64,000 nt of DNA from Aquiflexum gelatinilyticum (GTDB lineage: Bacteria > Bacteroidota > Bacteroidia > Cytophagales > Cyclobacteriaceae). A program made the position numbers and the translations under genes. Each line of letters begins with the position of its first letter. Position 1 is the first letter of the stretch. Below are positions 35,829 to 44,902 of this stretch, in pieces. The stretch lies in NCBI RefSeq assembly GCF_024741135.1, contig NZ_JANSUY010000022.1, positions 1-64,000 of the forward strand, written 5' to 3'. The notes below the pieces were generated by a model. It searched no databases, had not been told where the DNA came from, and saw only the letters and a list, made by a program, of their open reading frames with translations.

Positions 35829-37100
35829 TCAATTGGGTAGTTGGGTGTAATTTTGCTTAGAAAGCTTGGTAAGTTCTTCCATCAATACATTTCCTGTTTC
35901 CTTTCCTAAAGACATTCTTGTCAAATAGGGGGCATGCGGAAGGTTTGGATTTTCAAAATAGCTTGGTTTGACGATATATCCCAAAGCATCCTGACTTAAT
36001 CCAAGGATAAATTTTGGGCCTTCAGGCATAAGTTCTTTGGTTTTCATCCCATAGATCGGAGCGGTTTCTCCAGGATGGCTTGCAAATGTAGCTTCCCCAA
36101 TGGAAAACCATACAACTTCGGATTCGATCACATCAGTGACTTTTCTATCGACGATGATTCCTGCTTCAGAAAGTTGCTGCCAAGCTTCATTCATAACAGG
36201 AAAAAACACGGTTTTTCTTTGGAAATTGAGTTTGGATTTGGACAAAGTTTTTGGTTCCAATAGAGAAGCAGTCGCTGATAAAGCCAATTCTTGCCCTCTT
36301 TGCAAGGCTTTTTGATATCCACCCTCTTTGTCGGAAGGCTGTATCCATCCTCCGATCGCACCTTGGAGAAAAAGATGTTCTCCACCCCATTCTTTTTCCA
36401 TTTCTTTATAAAACCCTGCGAGGTAATCAGCCGAAACCTCTGAATAAACAGCATCCATATAAGTTGGGTGACAGGCAAAATTGGTAAGGGTGACTATATT
36501 TTTTTGGTTCTTGTCCAGAAACTGTAACACCGTGACGGACCTGTCGATTTCCTCCTGACAGATATTGGCAACCCAATCTTCTCCTGATTCATTTTGGCCA
36601 TACCTGATGGTGCTTTCCTGTAGGTTTTTGGAAGCTTTTTGAATCTGTTCGGCAACTGTCTGTACCAAAAAGTCCATGTATTGCTTGTTTACACCACTTT
36701 CTGAGAAATCTTTTCCCCAAAGCCCGACTATGTCAGGTCCTGAATGGGTATGTGTGGAACTGATGACAATATTTTCAGGAGAAAAAGAAATGTCGAATTC
36801 CATTTGGGCAGTTCGTTCTCTGATTTTTTGTAAGTCCTGATACAGCAATCCGATGCAATCCAAGGTGACCAATGCCATTGATTTTTCCCCGTCATAAAGC
36901 ACAATGGCCTTGGCATAAAGGCTATCCAAAACGCCGGTAAAGGTTCTATTTTGTTTGTCTCCGGCGATGAATGAACCAATAGGAGGGTTGATGACTGCCT
37001 TGGACACTCCTATCTGAATCTCAGACAAGGTTTTTGTTTTCTTTATGGAACAACCAAAGTTGAGACAAATTAGAATCAGAAAGATGCCTAGGTTTTTCAT
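35829..37100 (-). CDS. Neutral ceramidase-like lipoprotein
   Basis: The 423-residue protein has a lipobox (LNFGCS, cysteine 17), so it should be anchored in the envelope. It resembles the N-terminal catalytic domain of neutral/alkaline ceramidases: GVSKAVINPPIG (about 31-42), MALVTLDCIGL, ISSTHTHSGPDI with zinc-binding histidines (about 113-125), NFACHPTYM (about 207) and SHPGETAPIYG. Neutral ceramidases cut the amide of ceramide, but many bacterial members of this domain have no known substrate. It lacks the C-terminal domain of full-length ceramidases. It is followed directly by the DinB-like gene. Confidence 0.78.
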   Translation of the reverse strand: MKNLGIFLILICLNFGCSIKKTKTLSEIQIGVSKAVINPPIGSFIAGDKQNRTFTGVLDSLYAKAIVLYDGEKSMALVTLDCIGLLYQDLQKIRERTAQMEFDISFSPENIVISSTHTHSGPDIVGLWGKDFSESGVNKQYMDFLVQTVAEQIQKASKNLQESTIRYGQNESGEDWVANICQEEIDRSVTVLQFLDKNQKNIVTLTNFACHPTYMDAVYSEVSADYLAGFYKEMEKEWGGEHLFLQGAIGGWIQPSDKEGGYQKALQRGQELALSATASLLEPKTLSKSKLNFQRKTVFFPVMNEAWQQLSEAGIIVDRKVTDVIESEVVWFSIGEATFASHPGETAPIYGMKTKELMPEGPKFILGLSQDALGYIVKPSYFENPNLPHAPYLTRMSLGKETGNVLMEELTKLSKQNYTQLPN

Positions 37101-37351
37101 TTAAAGGATTATTGAAATTTAAACATCAATTATTGAGTAATTTAGGATGGAATCTTACTTTTTTATCTAACCATATAAAAAAAATTATGACACATCTTTG
37201 GAATCTGAATAGCCAAGGTTTGAAAACTGAATGTGGTTGGCACATAAAAACATACAGATTAATTTGTTGGTGTTTTAGATAAAATGATTCACCTACTTAA
37301 AGAACTTATCTTGAGATAAAAATTGTTACAATCTGTTTTTAACCCTTTACC

Positions 37352-39103
37352 ATGACTAAAACCAAACCAAAAGAAAATAGGGTCACCATGGCCCATGTGT
37401 TCAAAACCATCATTTGGCCCCGCAAAAACCAACTTTTCCTAGGGCTTTTTCTTATTATAATCAGTAGACTTTCAGGTTTGATTTTGCCTGGCGCAAGCAA
37501 ATACCTGATTGATGATGTGATCCCTTCCAATGACCTTGATATGCTGAAATGGCTGGTTTTGATTGTCGTCGGAGCAATAACAATTCAGGCAGTTACCTCA
37601 TATGCCCTTACACAAATTCTGAGCGTGGAAGCTCAGCACTTGATTTCCCAACTGAGATCCAAGGTCCAAAGACACATCATCCAATTGCCGATCCGTTTTT
37701 TTGACAATACCAAAACAGGAGAGTTGGTGTCGAGGATCATGACAGATGTTGAAGGGGTACGAAACCTTGTGGGAACAGGGTTTGCACAGATGATCGGTGG
37801 GGTTTTGACCGCTGCGATTTCTTTAGGATTGTTGATTTATATCAGCCCTCTGATGACTTTATATGTCTTGGTTCCGGTGATTATTTTCGGGTTTATTTCA
37901 CTGAAAGCCTTCAGTAAAATCAGACCGATTTTCAGAGAACGGGGAAAGATCAACGCTGAAGTCACAGGAAGGTTGACCGAAACCTTGGGAGGAATCCGAG
38001 TAATCAAAGGTTTCAATGCAGAAGCCCAAGAAATTAGAAGTTTTGAAGCAGGAGTGGAGCGCTTGTTTTTGAATGTGAAGGCAAGTTTAACAGCAACGAG
38101 TTTCGTAACTTCTGCTGCTACTTTTTTGCTGGGTTTGGCCTCTGCAGGTATAATGGGGATAGGAGGTTATATGATCATGGATGGACAGATGACCTTTGGT
38201 GATTTCTTGGCCTTCACCTTGTATCTCGGTTTTATGATAGCCCCGATTGTGCAGATGAGCAATATTGGCAGTCAGTTTACTGAGGCCTTTGCTGGATTGG
38301 ATAGAACGGAAGAGATCATGAACAGGCCTTTGGAAAGTTCCGGCGGCCAAAGAATCATTGCGATTCCACATATCAAGGGAGATATCAGGTTTGAGGATGT
38401 TTCATTTGCTTACGATGAGGGGAAAGAGGTTTTGAAGAGAATTTCATTCAATGCACCTGCCGGATCTGTAACTGCCTTGGTAGGAACTTCAGGTTCTGGA
38501 AAAACGACCATAGCGGGTTTGGCGGCCTCATTCCTCAATCCCGAATCAGGATTGATTACAGTGGATGGAGTTGATATGCAAAAAATTACCTTGGAAAGTT
38601 TCAGGTCTCAGTTGGGTGTTGTTTTACAGGATGATTTTCTTTTTGAAGGAACCATCAAGGAAAATATTCTTTTCCCAAGACCTGATGCAACAATAGAAAA
38701 ATTAATGCAGGCAGTCAAGGCTGCCCACGTGCACGAGTTTACTGACAGGTTTGAAGATGGTTTGGACACTTTGATAGGAGAGCGGGGAGTCAAACTTTCC
38801 GGCGGACAAAGGCAGAGAATCGCCATAGCAAGGGCGATATTGGCGGATCCAAGGGTATTGATTTTGGATGAAGCCACTTCCAACCTGGATACCGAAAGTG
38901 AATCATTGATTCAGGCTAGTTTGAAGGAATTGATGCATGGCAGGACGACTTTTGTTATCGCCCACAGGCTAAGCACAATTCGCCAAGCGGATCAGATTTT
39001 GGTCATTGAGCAGGGAAAAATCGTAGAAAGGGGTCAGCACGAGGAGTTGATAGCCAAGCAAGGCAGGTATTATCAATTATATACGTATCAGGCAAGGATA
39101 TAA
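37352..39103 (+). CDS. ABC exporter, membrane and ATPase domains fused (MsbA-like)
   Basis: This 583-residue half-transporter has six membrane helices (about 25-330) and an ATPase domain with intact Walker A (VGTSGSGKTTIAG, about 375), Q-loop (VVLQDDFLF), signature LSGGQRQRIAIARAI, Walker B ILDEATSNLD and H-loop IAHRLSTIR. It works as a homodimer and could export lipids, drugs or peptides. The substrate is unknown. It appears to be a single-gene unit that ends at a strong terminator (39127-39169). Its catalytic residues are complete, in contrast with the exporter at 60553-62253. Confidence 0.9.
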   Translation: MTKTKPKENRVTMAHVFKTIIWPRKNQLFLGLFLIIISRLSGLILPGASKYLIDDVIPSNDLDMLKWLVLIVVGAITIQAVTSYALTQILSVEAQHLISQLRSKVQRHIIQLPIRFFDNTKTGELVSRIMTDVEGVRNLVGTGFAQMIGGVLTAAISLGLLIYISPLMTLYVLVPVIIFGFISLKAFSKIRPIFRERGKINAEVTGRLTETLGGIRVIKGFNAEAQEIRSFEAGVERLFLNVKASLTATSFVTSAATFLLGLASAGIMGIGGYMIMDGQMTFGDFLAFTLYLGFMIAPIVQMSNIGSQFTEAFAGLDRTEEIMNRPLESSGGQRIIAIPHIKGDIRFEDVSFAYDEGKEVLKRISFNAPAGSVTALVGTSGSGKTTIAGLAASFLNPESGLITVDGVDMQKITLESFRSQLGVVLQDDFLFEGTIKENILFPRPDATIEKLMQAVKAAHVHEFTDRFEDGLDTLIGERGVKLSGGQRQRIAIARAILADPRVLILDEATSNLDTESESLIQASLKELMHGRTTFVIAHRLSTIRQADQILVIEQGKIVERGQHEELIAKQGRYYQLYTYQARI

Positions 39104-39126
39104 GAGATTTGATTGGTTTATATGCC

Positions 39127-39169
39127 AAAGGAAGCTGAATTTCATATTCGGCTTCCTTTTTTATTTTTT
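39127..39169 (+). terminator. Rho-independent terminator of the ABC exporter gene
   Basis: AAAGGAAGC (39127-39135) pairs with GCTTCCTTT (39151-39159), and the stem continues inward (one G-U pair) to a small loop at 39141-39145. The run TTTTATTTTTT follows. It begins 24 bases past the stop. Confidence 0.8.
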
Positions 39170-39338
39170 GATTGAAAATTATTTCAATGAAATTATTTAA
39201 GCCTATCGGATTTTATCAAACTTCGATGAATTTCTTTTATTTTAAAACATGGCTACCCCAAAAATAAGCTGAATGTATTGATCAAAATTTATAATTAACC
39301 GATCAAATAAATCCTTTGAAATGCATCAGGTCAAATGA

Positions 39339-39369
39339 TTGATTCCGAGAGGATAAACAATTACCTTTA
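39339..39369 (+). promoter_or_regulatory. Possible promoter with very short or no leader
   Basis: TTG at 39339-39341 is followed after 20 bases by TACCTTTA at 39362-39369, close to the TTG-N19-TAnnTTTG form. The ATG of the NTF2-like gene at 39375 lies only 5 bases downstream, so the transcript would be leaderless or nearly so. The last base of the box deviates from consensus. Confidence 0.35.
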
Positions 39370-39374
39370 AATAT

Positions 39375-39815
39375 ATGAAAAAGCAAATCTTCCTCTACTT
39401 CCTTATTCTTTTCTTGGGTTTAAGAAACGAATCATCAGCCCAATCGGCTGAAGAACAAAATGTATCAAAATCAATTGACAGGTTGGTGGTAGCCATGATA
39501 GCCGCAGATAGAGAGATGCTCAATCCACTTCTTTCTGATGCGCTCCACTATGGACATTCGAGCGGATTGGTTCAGGATAAATCAGGATTTGTAGATGAGG
39601 TGGTCAGCAAATCACCGCTTTCATACATATCTATTGATCGTGAAAAAGAGGTTATCCATTTATCAAAAAAGACAGCCACAGTAAGCCATATATTGACAAT
39701 AAAGGGCAAAAACCCTGCAGGAGATCCAGTTAATATCAGGATTGGAAATATGATGGTTTGGGAAAAAGAAAAATCAGGGTGGAAGCTTTTGGCAAGGCAA
39801 GCCTATAAATTATAA
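39375..39815 (+). CDS. Secreted NTF2-like (DUF4440) protein
   Basis: The 146-residue protein has a signal peptide (about 1-22, ending SSAQ) and a single NTF2-like domain: SIDRLVVAMIAADREMLNPL (about 35-54), LHYGHSSGLVQDKSGF, and the strand pair VNIRIGNMMVWEKEKSGWKL. Such domains bind small molecules or act as enzymes such as isomerases. Nothing here points to a specific role. A near-consensus promoter lies directly upstream and a strong bidirectional terminator downstream. Confidence 0.82.
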   Translation: MKKQIFLYFLILFLGLRNESSAQSAEEQNVSKSIDRLVVAMIAADREMLNPLLSDALHYGHSSGLVQDKSGFVDEVVSKSPLSYISIDREKEVIHLSKKTATVSHILTIKGKNPAGDPVNIRIGNMMVWEKEKSGWKLLARQAYKL

Positions 39816-39838
39816 ACAGAAAATAGCCTTCTATTGAA

Positions 39839-39883
39839 AAAAGTCCTTGACTATTTGCCGGATTGGCTTGGTCAAGGACTTTT
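39839..39883. terminator. Bidirectional terminator with a perfect 13-bp stem
   Basis: AAAAGTCCTTGAC (39839-39851) pairs with GTCAAGGACTTTT (39871-39883) around a 19-base loop. A and T runs at the ends give U tails in both directions. It lies between the convergent NTF2-like (stop 39815) and response regulator (stop 39933) genes. Confidence 0.8.
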
Positions 39884-39932
39884 AAATTGGATTGAGGCTA
39901 GATTTATAAAAAAATGGCATTGATTTGATTTT

Positions 39933-40349
39933 TTAACCGTATATCAGTTTTTTCATGTGGTCTACTGAGATCGGTTTAATGATGTATTCTTGTATTTCAG
40001 GTATTTTTGTGATCGGATCAATGTCATCAGGATGGATAGAACTGCTGATCATTACGATTTTAAATTTATTCTTGGTCCTTTTATCAAACTTCATGAATTG
40101 TTGTAAAAAATTCCATCCATTTGTCTTTGGCATGTGCAGGTCCAAAAGCACAAGTTGCTTTTCTCCCCGTTTTCTTGGTTGTGGCTTTTCAATATTTGAA
40201 CTGATGTAGTTCATGGCTTGACTGCCATCCGGAAGGGAAATCACTTCTCCATCAAAACCTAAGTGGCTGATAAGTTTTTTGTGAACATGATTTGTGACAA
40301 CATCATCATCGACCAAAATGATTCTGTTCCATTTATTTGTGTAATTCAT
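39933..40349 (-). CDS. Single-domain response regulator (CheY-like)
   Basis: The frame extends to 40472, but the ATG at 40349 (MNYTNKWNRIILVDDDV) gives a normal 138-residue receiver. The acidic pair is in ILVDDD, the phosphorylated aspartate in VLLDLHMPKTNGW (about 67), the serine switch residue in VMISSSIHP and the lysine in YIIKPIS. It has no output domain, so it must act through a partner. It resembles the Rcp-like regulators often paired with hybrid histidine kinases or phytochromes, but no kinase gene is adjacent. Confidence 0.85.
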   Translation of the reverse strand: MNYTNKWNRIILVDDDVVTNHVHKKLISHLGFDGEVISLPDGSQAMNYISSNIEKPQPRKRGEKQLVLLDLHMPKTNGWNFLQQFMKFDKRTKNKFKIVMISSSIHPDDIDPITKIPEIQEYIIKPISVDHMKKLIYG

Positions 40350-41034
40350 AGTGGGGTGAACTATATAATTCCGGGTGAGGTATTTGGTATTTATGAATTT
40401 GATTTTTAAATCTAGTAAATTACTTTTTAAAAAAAGAAATTTTGGTTTGACATTTATATGAAAAAAGTACAATTCATATATAAGTATCTGATTAATAGGT
40501 CAATAAAATAATGCCATTAAACTCATATTAAGAAATTAATATGCTTTTTATCCCAACAAAAACGCATCTCAACCCTTTTTGAACCAAACGCCCCATTCAA
40601 TTATTCGATTTTTTCAAGAATAATTGAAAATTTTCAAGTAAAAACAAGAATTTTAAAGAAAAACAAAATAAAATAGAAGTACAATTAGCTCTTTTTCAAT
40701 TTTGTACTCTACTAAAAACTGATCAAAGTCATACTCAAACAGAAAATTTTCAGTTTTTGGATTAATTCCAAGCGGGTCTTTATGATCTTAAATCTCCTTT
40801 AAAAATACAACCATTTATGGAAAAAGTCATTGGATTTTCATCATATGTGTTTTTTGTAGGTATTTTTCACTTCTTTATTTAGGATATCGAATTCATGCCA
40901 AAATACTTGGCTATTTAATATTTATCTCAGGATTTGCCTTACGAATCGGATACTTCCATTTCCTGACGGTCAGTTTCAAAAAATCTTCCCCGTCCAAAAA
41001 AAGGAAAAACTGAGGTGTTTTTTTTATAATGGTT
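40350..41034. other. Long divergent spacer, mostly without genes
   Basis: This 685-base AT-rich stretch separates the response regulator (minus) from the SLC13 permease (plus). It must hold promoters for both. A -7 box is visible only for the permease (41035-41043). A small, possibly frameshifted membrane-protein reading occupies 40817-41013. The rest shows nothing I can name. Confidence 0.5.
40817..41013 (+). pseudogene. Possible frameshifted small membrane protein
   Basis: From the ATG at 40817 the frame reads MEKVIGFSSYVFFVGIFHFF and stops at TAG (40880-40882). The -1 frame continues from there with GYRIHAKILGYLIFISGF, then ALRIGYFHFL and a basic tail to the TGA at 41011. Joined, this gives a protein of about 65 residues with two hydrophobic helices. 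A TTTTTT run near 40849-40855 is a possible slip site. Low-complexity AT-rich DNA can mimic this by chance. Confidence 0.25.
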
Positions 41035-41043
41035 TACCTTTGC
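41035..41043 (+). promoter_or_regulatory. Bacteroidetes-type -7 box for the SLC13-type permease gene
   Basis: TACCTTTGC matches TAnnTTTGC exactly. It lies 39 bases before the ATG at 41082, giving a leader of about 35 bases. The -33 region (near 41012-41017) lacks a clear TTG. Confidence 0.55.
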
Positions 41044-41081
41044 GCTATTGCAGTTATTCACAAATTGATTTTTACCAAATA

Positions 41082-43025
41082 ATGGAAATAGCATATTTAC
41101 ATCAATTTTTTCAGTTTCCTTTAATTAATAAGATTGGTTTCGTTTTGTTTACGAGTGTTACAAGTTTTTTAAATACTACAACGGTTTCGAATCCAAATGT
41201 CAAATTGATTATGGTTTTGGCCTTGCTGATTGCTGCTATTTTCATGTTTGTCAAAAATAAACCGAGAATGGATGCTGTGGGGGTAATTATGATTGCGGCC
41301 CTTCCAATCACTGGGATTATCACTGTAGAGGAAGCGCTCATTGGTTTTAGTGATCCCAATATTATCTTAATTGCTGTTTTGTTTGTAATGGGGGAAGGAT
41401 TGGTCAGAACAGGGGTGGCAAGGAATGTTGGTGATTGGATCAATGAAAAGGCAGGAGGGAATGAAACAAAACTTCTTGTTTTATTGATGCTTGCTGTGGC
41501 GGGATTAGGTTCAGTGATGAGTTCCACGGCCATTGTTGCCATATTTATACCGGTAGTTTTTAGAATCTGCAGCAATACTGGAATTTCTCCGAGTCACCTC
41601 ATGATGCCTATGAGTTTTGCAGCACTGATCAGCGGGATGCTAACTTTGATTTCCACCGCTCCCAATTTGGTGGTGAATTCGGAACTTATCCGACAGGGTG
41701 AAAAGGGACTTGGTTTTTTTACCATAACTCCATTTGGTTTGGCGATTTTGGCTTTGGGGGTTGTTTACATGTTGTTTGCTAGAAAATGGCTCCCTGATAA
41801 TGCAAGTAATTCCAACAAGAAGAAAAGAAAGCCCAATTTCAAGGACTGGATAAAAAAATATGAACTAATCGATAGGGAATACAGGGTCAAAATAATGCCT
41901 GACTCTATTCTTTTAGGGTTTAAAATCAATGAATTGGATCTTAAACTAGATGGTTTAAAATTATTGGCTGTAGAAAGAAAAGAAGGAAGCAAGAATGTTT
42001 TTATAAGGCCTACCAAGATTATGGATTTCTTGGTGGATGATATCTTGTTTTTGGATGTAAGAGTCCATGATGTTGACTTAAAAGGCCTTTCAGAAAAATA
42101 TGGCGTCGAAAAAATCAATCTTTCAGGAGGAAAAGGTTATCTCACTTCCTTGTCCCAGGAATTGGGTATGATCGAAGCGATCATTCCTGCCGAATCGGAT
42201 TTGATTGGGAAAACTGTTAAAGAAGCAAGGTTGAGATCTGAATCAGGATTAACAGTAATTGGACTTTGGAGGGGCAATCAGCCTATTTTAGAAGATTTTT
42301 TGGAAAAGCAGCTCAAGGTAGGGGATACAATTTTGATAGCCGGTTTTTGGGAAGATATCAAAAGGATGGGACTTGAGTCTGATGAACTTGTCCTTCTCAA
42401 TTTGCCTGTGGAATTTGAAGAAGTCCTGCCTGCTGCAGATAAAGCCCGTCATGCTATTGTAATTTTGTTTTTGGTCGTCATGGCCATGGTGACGGGTATT
42501 TTGCCTAATGTCCATGCTGTAATTTTGGGTTGTCTTGCCATGGGATTTTTTAGGATTATTGATATGAACAGTGCGTATAATTCCATTTCATGGAAAAGCC
42601 TGGTTCTGATTGTGGGTATGATGCCGTTTTCAATTGCACTGCAAAGGACCGGCGGTGTTGAATTGGCTGCCGATGGTTTGATCAATCTTGTTGGTGAAAG
42701 TGCACCTTGGGTAGCCATTGCTGCATTGTTTTTTATTACAGCGGTTTTGGGGTTATTTATTTCAAATACTGCTACTGCAGTATTGATGGCTCCAATCGCC
42801 ATAGCTATGGCTTTTGATTTAGGACTTTCACCCTATCCTTTTGCCATGTCGGTGATATTGGCAGCCTCTTCTGCATTTATGACTCCTGTTTCTTCCCCTG
42901 TAAATACCTTGGTCGTAGGACCTGGGAATTATAAGTTTGGTGATTTTGTGAAGATAGGAGTGCCATTTACCATCATCGTTATGATCATTGCCGTTTTTCT
43001 GATCCCTTTGATTTTGCCCTTTTAA
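41082..43025 (+). CDS. SLC13/DASS-type permease with two TrkA-C (RCK-C) domains
   Basis: A TTG at 41040 could open the frame, but the ATG at 41082 (MEIAYLHQFFQF) lies downstream of the promoter box and gives 647 residues. Membrane segments run from about 20 to 225 and 450 to 645, with two soluble TrkA-C domains between them (about 245-440, with EYRVKIMPDSILLGFKINEL and MIEAIIPAESDLIGKTVKEA). Family motifs are SSTAIVAIFIPVV, STAPNLVVNSELIRQG and TPVSSPVNTLVVGPGNYKFG. Relatives carry sulfate, phosphate or dicarboxylates with sodium. The stop codon overlaps that of the convergent VOC gene. Confidence 0.87.
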   Translation: MEIAYLHQFFQFPLINKIGFVLFTSVTSFLNTTTVSNPNVKLIMVLALLIAAIFMFVKNKPRMDAVGVIMIAALPITGIITVEEALIGFSDPNIILIAVLFVMGEGLVRTGVARNVGDWINEKAGGNETKLLVLLMLAVAGLGSVMSSTAIVAIFIPVVFRICSNTGISPSHLMMPMSFAALISGMLTLISTAPNLVVNSELIRQGEKGLGFFTITPFGLAILALGVVYMLFARKWLPDNASNSNKKKRKPNFKDWIKKYELIDREYRVKIMPDSILLGFKINELDLKLDGLKLLAVERKEGSKNVFIRPTKIMDFLVDDILFLDVRVHDVDLKGLSEKYGVEKINLSGGKGYLTSLSQELGMIEAIIPAESDLIGKTVKEARLRSESGLTVIGLWRGNQPILEDFLEKQLKVGDTILIAGFWEDIKRMGLESDELVLLNLPVEFEEVLPAADKARHAIVILFLVVMAMVTGILPNVHAVILGCLAMGFFRIIDMNSAYNSISWKSLVLIVGMMPFSIALQRTGGVELAADGLINLVGESAPWVAIAALFFITAVLGLFISNTATAVLMAPIAIAMAFDLGLSPYPFAMSVILAASSAFMTPVSSPVNTLVVGPGNYKFGDFVKIGVPFTIIVMIIAVFLIPLILPF

Positions 43026-43705
43026 TCATTAAAAATAAAAAATCCCAAACCTCCGGGATCGCGGATGATGATATTGTCTACGATACCTTCTTTGTTAAAA
43101 TAGGTAATTTCCTCTGTGATCGGTATTTTTAAAGTCCTGATTTTGGAGATGATTTCTGGATTGTTTTTCCCGTTGAAATAAGTCAGTGAAGGATTGAAAA
43201 ACAGATGGGGACAGGAATTCGGTTTCATCAAAGTAATTGTAAATCCATGGTTGGCCAATGAGAAAAAACCACCTTCCAACGTACCAAAAACCAACTCAAA
43301 TCCGATGGCCTGATAGATTTCAAATGATTTTTTTGGATCGATTGACTCTAGGCTGATTCCCATATAATTTCCCAAAACACTGTAAGAAGCTTCTTTATCG
43401 CTGCATACTAATTCAGGAATTCTTTCGATCAAATATATCCAAACCCCATTACCATCTGAAATCAGATACCCTTCTTTGATTTGGATGACTTTTGTGATGG
43501 ATTCTAGTTTTTTGATTTCTTCTTTCCAAGTTTTCTTAAAAAATTTAAATCCTGACCTTGAATACCTATCCGGACTGATTTCTATAAAGGATTTTCCATC
43601 AGTCATAAAGATTGGATTTTCAGAAACCTGAGAGAATCCAAGTTTTAGATAAAAATCAATGCTAGAACTTAAATGTGGTGTTGGAGTAAGGATCAATGCT
43701 TGCAT
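43022..43705 (-). CDS. VOC-superfamily (glyoxalase/bleomycin-resistance fold) protein
   Basis: The 227-residue protein has two VOC-like modules. The first is MQALILTPTPHLSSSIDFYLKLGF, presented here as residues 1-24 by position, with FIEISPDR; the second is about residues 110-225 (SIDPKKSFEIYQAIGFELVF, FFSLANHGFTITLM, IIIRDPGGLGFFIFN). The fold covers glyoxalases, dioxygenases and drug-binding proteins. The metal ligands are not clearly conserved, so the function is unknown. The gene is 24 bases after the DUF4287-type gene on the same strand, suggesting co-transcription. Its TAA stop shares the palindrome TTAA (43022-43025) with the stop of the convergent permease gene. Confidence 0.75.
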   Translation of the reverse strand: MQALILTPTPHLSSSIDFYLKLGFSQVSENPIFMTDGKSFIEISPDRYSRSGFKFFKKTWKEEIKKLESITKVIQIKEGYLISDGNGVWIYLIERIPELVCSDKEASYSVLGNYMGISLESIDPKKSFEIYQAIGFELVFGTLEGGFFSLANHGFTITLMKPNSCPHLFFNPSLTYFNGKNNPEIISKIRTLKIPITEEITYFNKEGIVDNIIIRDPGGLGFFIFND

Positions 43706-43729
43706 AAAAAAGGAATGTTGTACTGGATT

Positions 43730-44278
43730 TTAACCAGCGTTTTCATAGGCTTTCCTTAACCAATCAAAGACTTCTTGGTCTATGTCATTGATTTGGGTCA
43801 GGTTGATTTTGTGCGTACACATGGCATTGCCGCTTGGGAGGAGTTTTCCACTTGGTTCCTGACCTTTGAGATTGATCCCAATTTCAAACCTCGTCTTTGT
43901 GACAGGGTGAAGCAAAGCAAATTGTTTTTTCCTTCGCAAGCTGACATTTGCCATTTTTGGTGAAATTTCAATATCATCTCCAAATTTGGAGATTTCCTCA
44001 ATCAACCTGTCATAAACAGGTCTAAAGTGCTCTTTCCCTTTGTATTGGCTGTCTATCAGGTCATCTTTATTCTCGAAAGAACCGGCGTCTGTTGCCAATG
44101 TTTTTAATGCGATCAGGTTGGCAAAACCATGGGTTAATCCCAATTCCTCTTTGAGGTGCTTCATGATCTGACCATGTTTTACGAAATTGAGCTTTTTGAC
44201 TTCGTCTACCCATTGCGGCAGCGTTTTTCCTGTGTTTTTGTAAAGGTTTTCCAACATTGTCTGTTCTGCTTTATCCAT
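43730..44278 (-). CDS. DUF4287/DUF5655 domain protein
   Basis: This 182-residue soluble protein has an N-terminal helical part resembling DUF4287 (about 1-55, NLYKNTGKTLPQWVDEVKK and HLKEELGLTHGFANLI). Its C-terminal part resembles DUF5655 (about 75-180, FRPVYDRLIEEISKFGDDIE, MANVSLRRKKQFALLHPVT, VFDWLRKAYENAG). The pair is common in bacteria and has no established function. The recognition is from memory of the family pattern. It lies between a DUF4199-like gene (17 bases upstream) and the VOC gene, probably in one transcript. Confidence 0.75.
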   Translation of the reverse strand: MDKAEQTMLENLYKNTGKTLPQWVDEVKKLNFVKHGQIMKHLKEELGLTHGFANLIALKTLATDAGSFENKDDLIDSQYKGKEHFRPVYDRLIEEISKFGDDIEISPKMANVSLRRKKQFALLHPVTKTRFEIGINLKGQEPSGKLLPSGNAMCTHKINLTQINDIDQEVFDWLRKAYENAG

Positions 44279-44295
44279 GGTTTTCTGGGTTTAAA

Positions 44296-44772
44296 TTATT
44301 TTTTCATGATAAAAATTGAAACAATTGCTGTTGTAACCAATCCCATTATTGGCGCTCCGATCAATCCTTGGATGATGTAACTTTCAAGGTTGAAATATGC
44401 TTCTGCCGCTTCCTGTGTTGTTTTTCCAGAAGAAACTCCATAAGCTATGGCATTTTGGAAATAATCCGGAGTTATGAAGGTCGAGGTAATATATTGGGTC
44501 AACGGACTGAGGACTGTGACAAATACTGTGATGATCAAACCGCTTATAAAACCTTGTAAATAGGTCATTTTGCCATGATAAAAATTTTTCCTTTTATCCA
44601 TTAATCCAAAAACATAAACAGCAATAGCCGGAATGGCGATAAAATTGGTGTATATGACGTGTTTGTCAATGTGGGCGTCATGCAATCCAACGGCTTTTTC
44701 CAATAACATCCAAAGCAGGGACATTATGGCAAAGATGATTGCCCATTTGATTTCAATTTTGATGTTTTTCAT
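44296..44772 (-). CDS. DUF4199-like membrane protein
   Basis: The ATG at 44772 (MKNIKIEIKWAIIFAIMS) is preferred to an upstream one at 44799. The 158-residue protein has four hydrophobic segments (about 9-25, 40-58, 72-92 and 132-155) and the look of DUF4199 proteins, which are common in Bacteroidota and uncharacterised. A polar loop between the third and fourth helices contains AYGVSSGKTTQEAAEAYF. It is followed after 17 bases by the DUF4287/DUF5655 gene. Confidence 0.75.
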   Translation of the reverse strand: MKNIKIEIKWAIIFAIMSLLWMLLEKAVGLHDAHIDKHVIYTNFIAIPAIAVYVFGLMDKRKNFYHGKMTYLQGFISGLIITVFVTVLSPLTQYITSTFITPDYFQNAIAYGVSSGKTTQEAAEAYFNLESYIIQGLIGAPIMGLVTTAIVSIFIMKK

Positions 44773-44902
44773 ATAGCCGGAGTTTGGGTTTTGTGGCAAA
44801 TGTCCAAAATCAGGACATGTACAATGAAAATTTAAAAAATTTAATTTTGTATAAAAAAAATCGAGAGGATAATTTTAACGAAAACTAGTTAATTATATAA
44901 AA

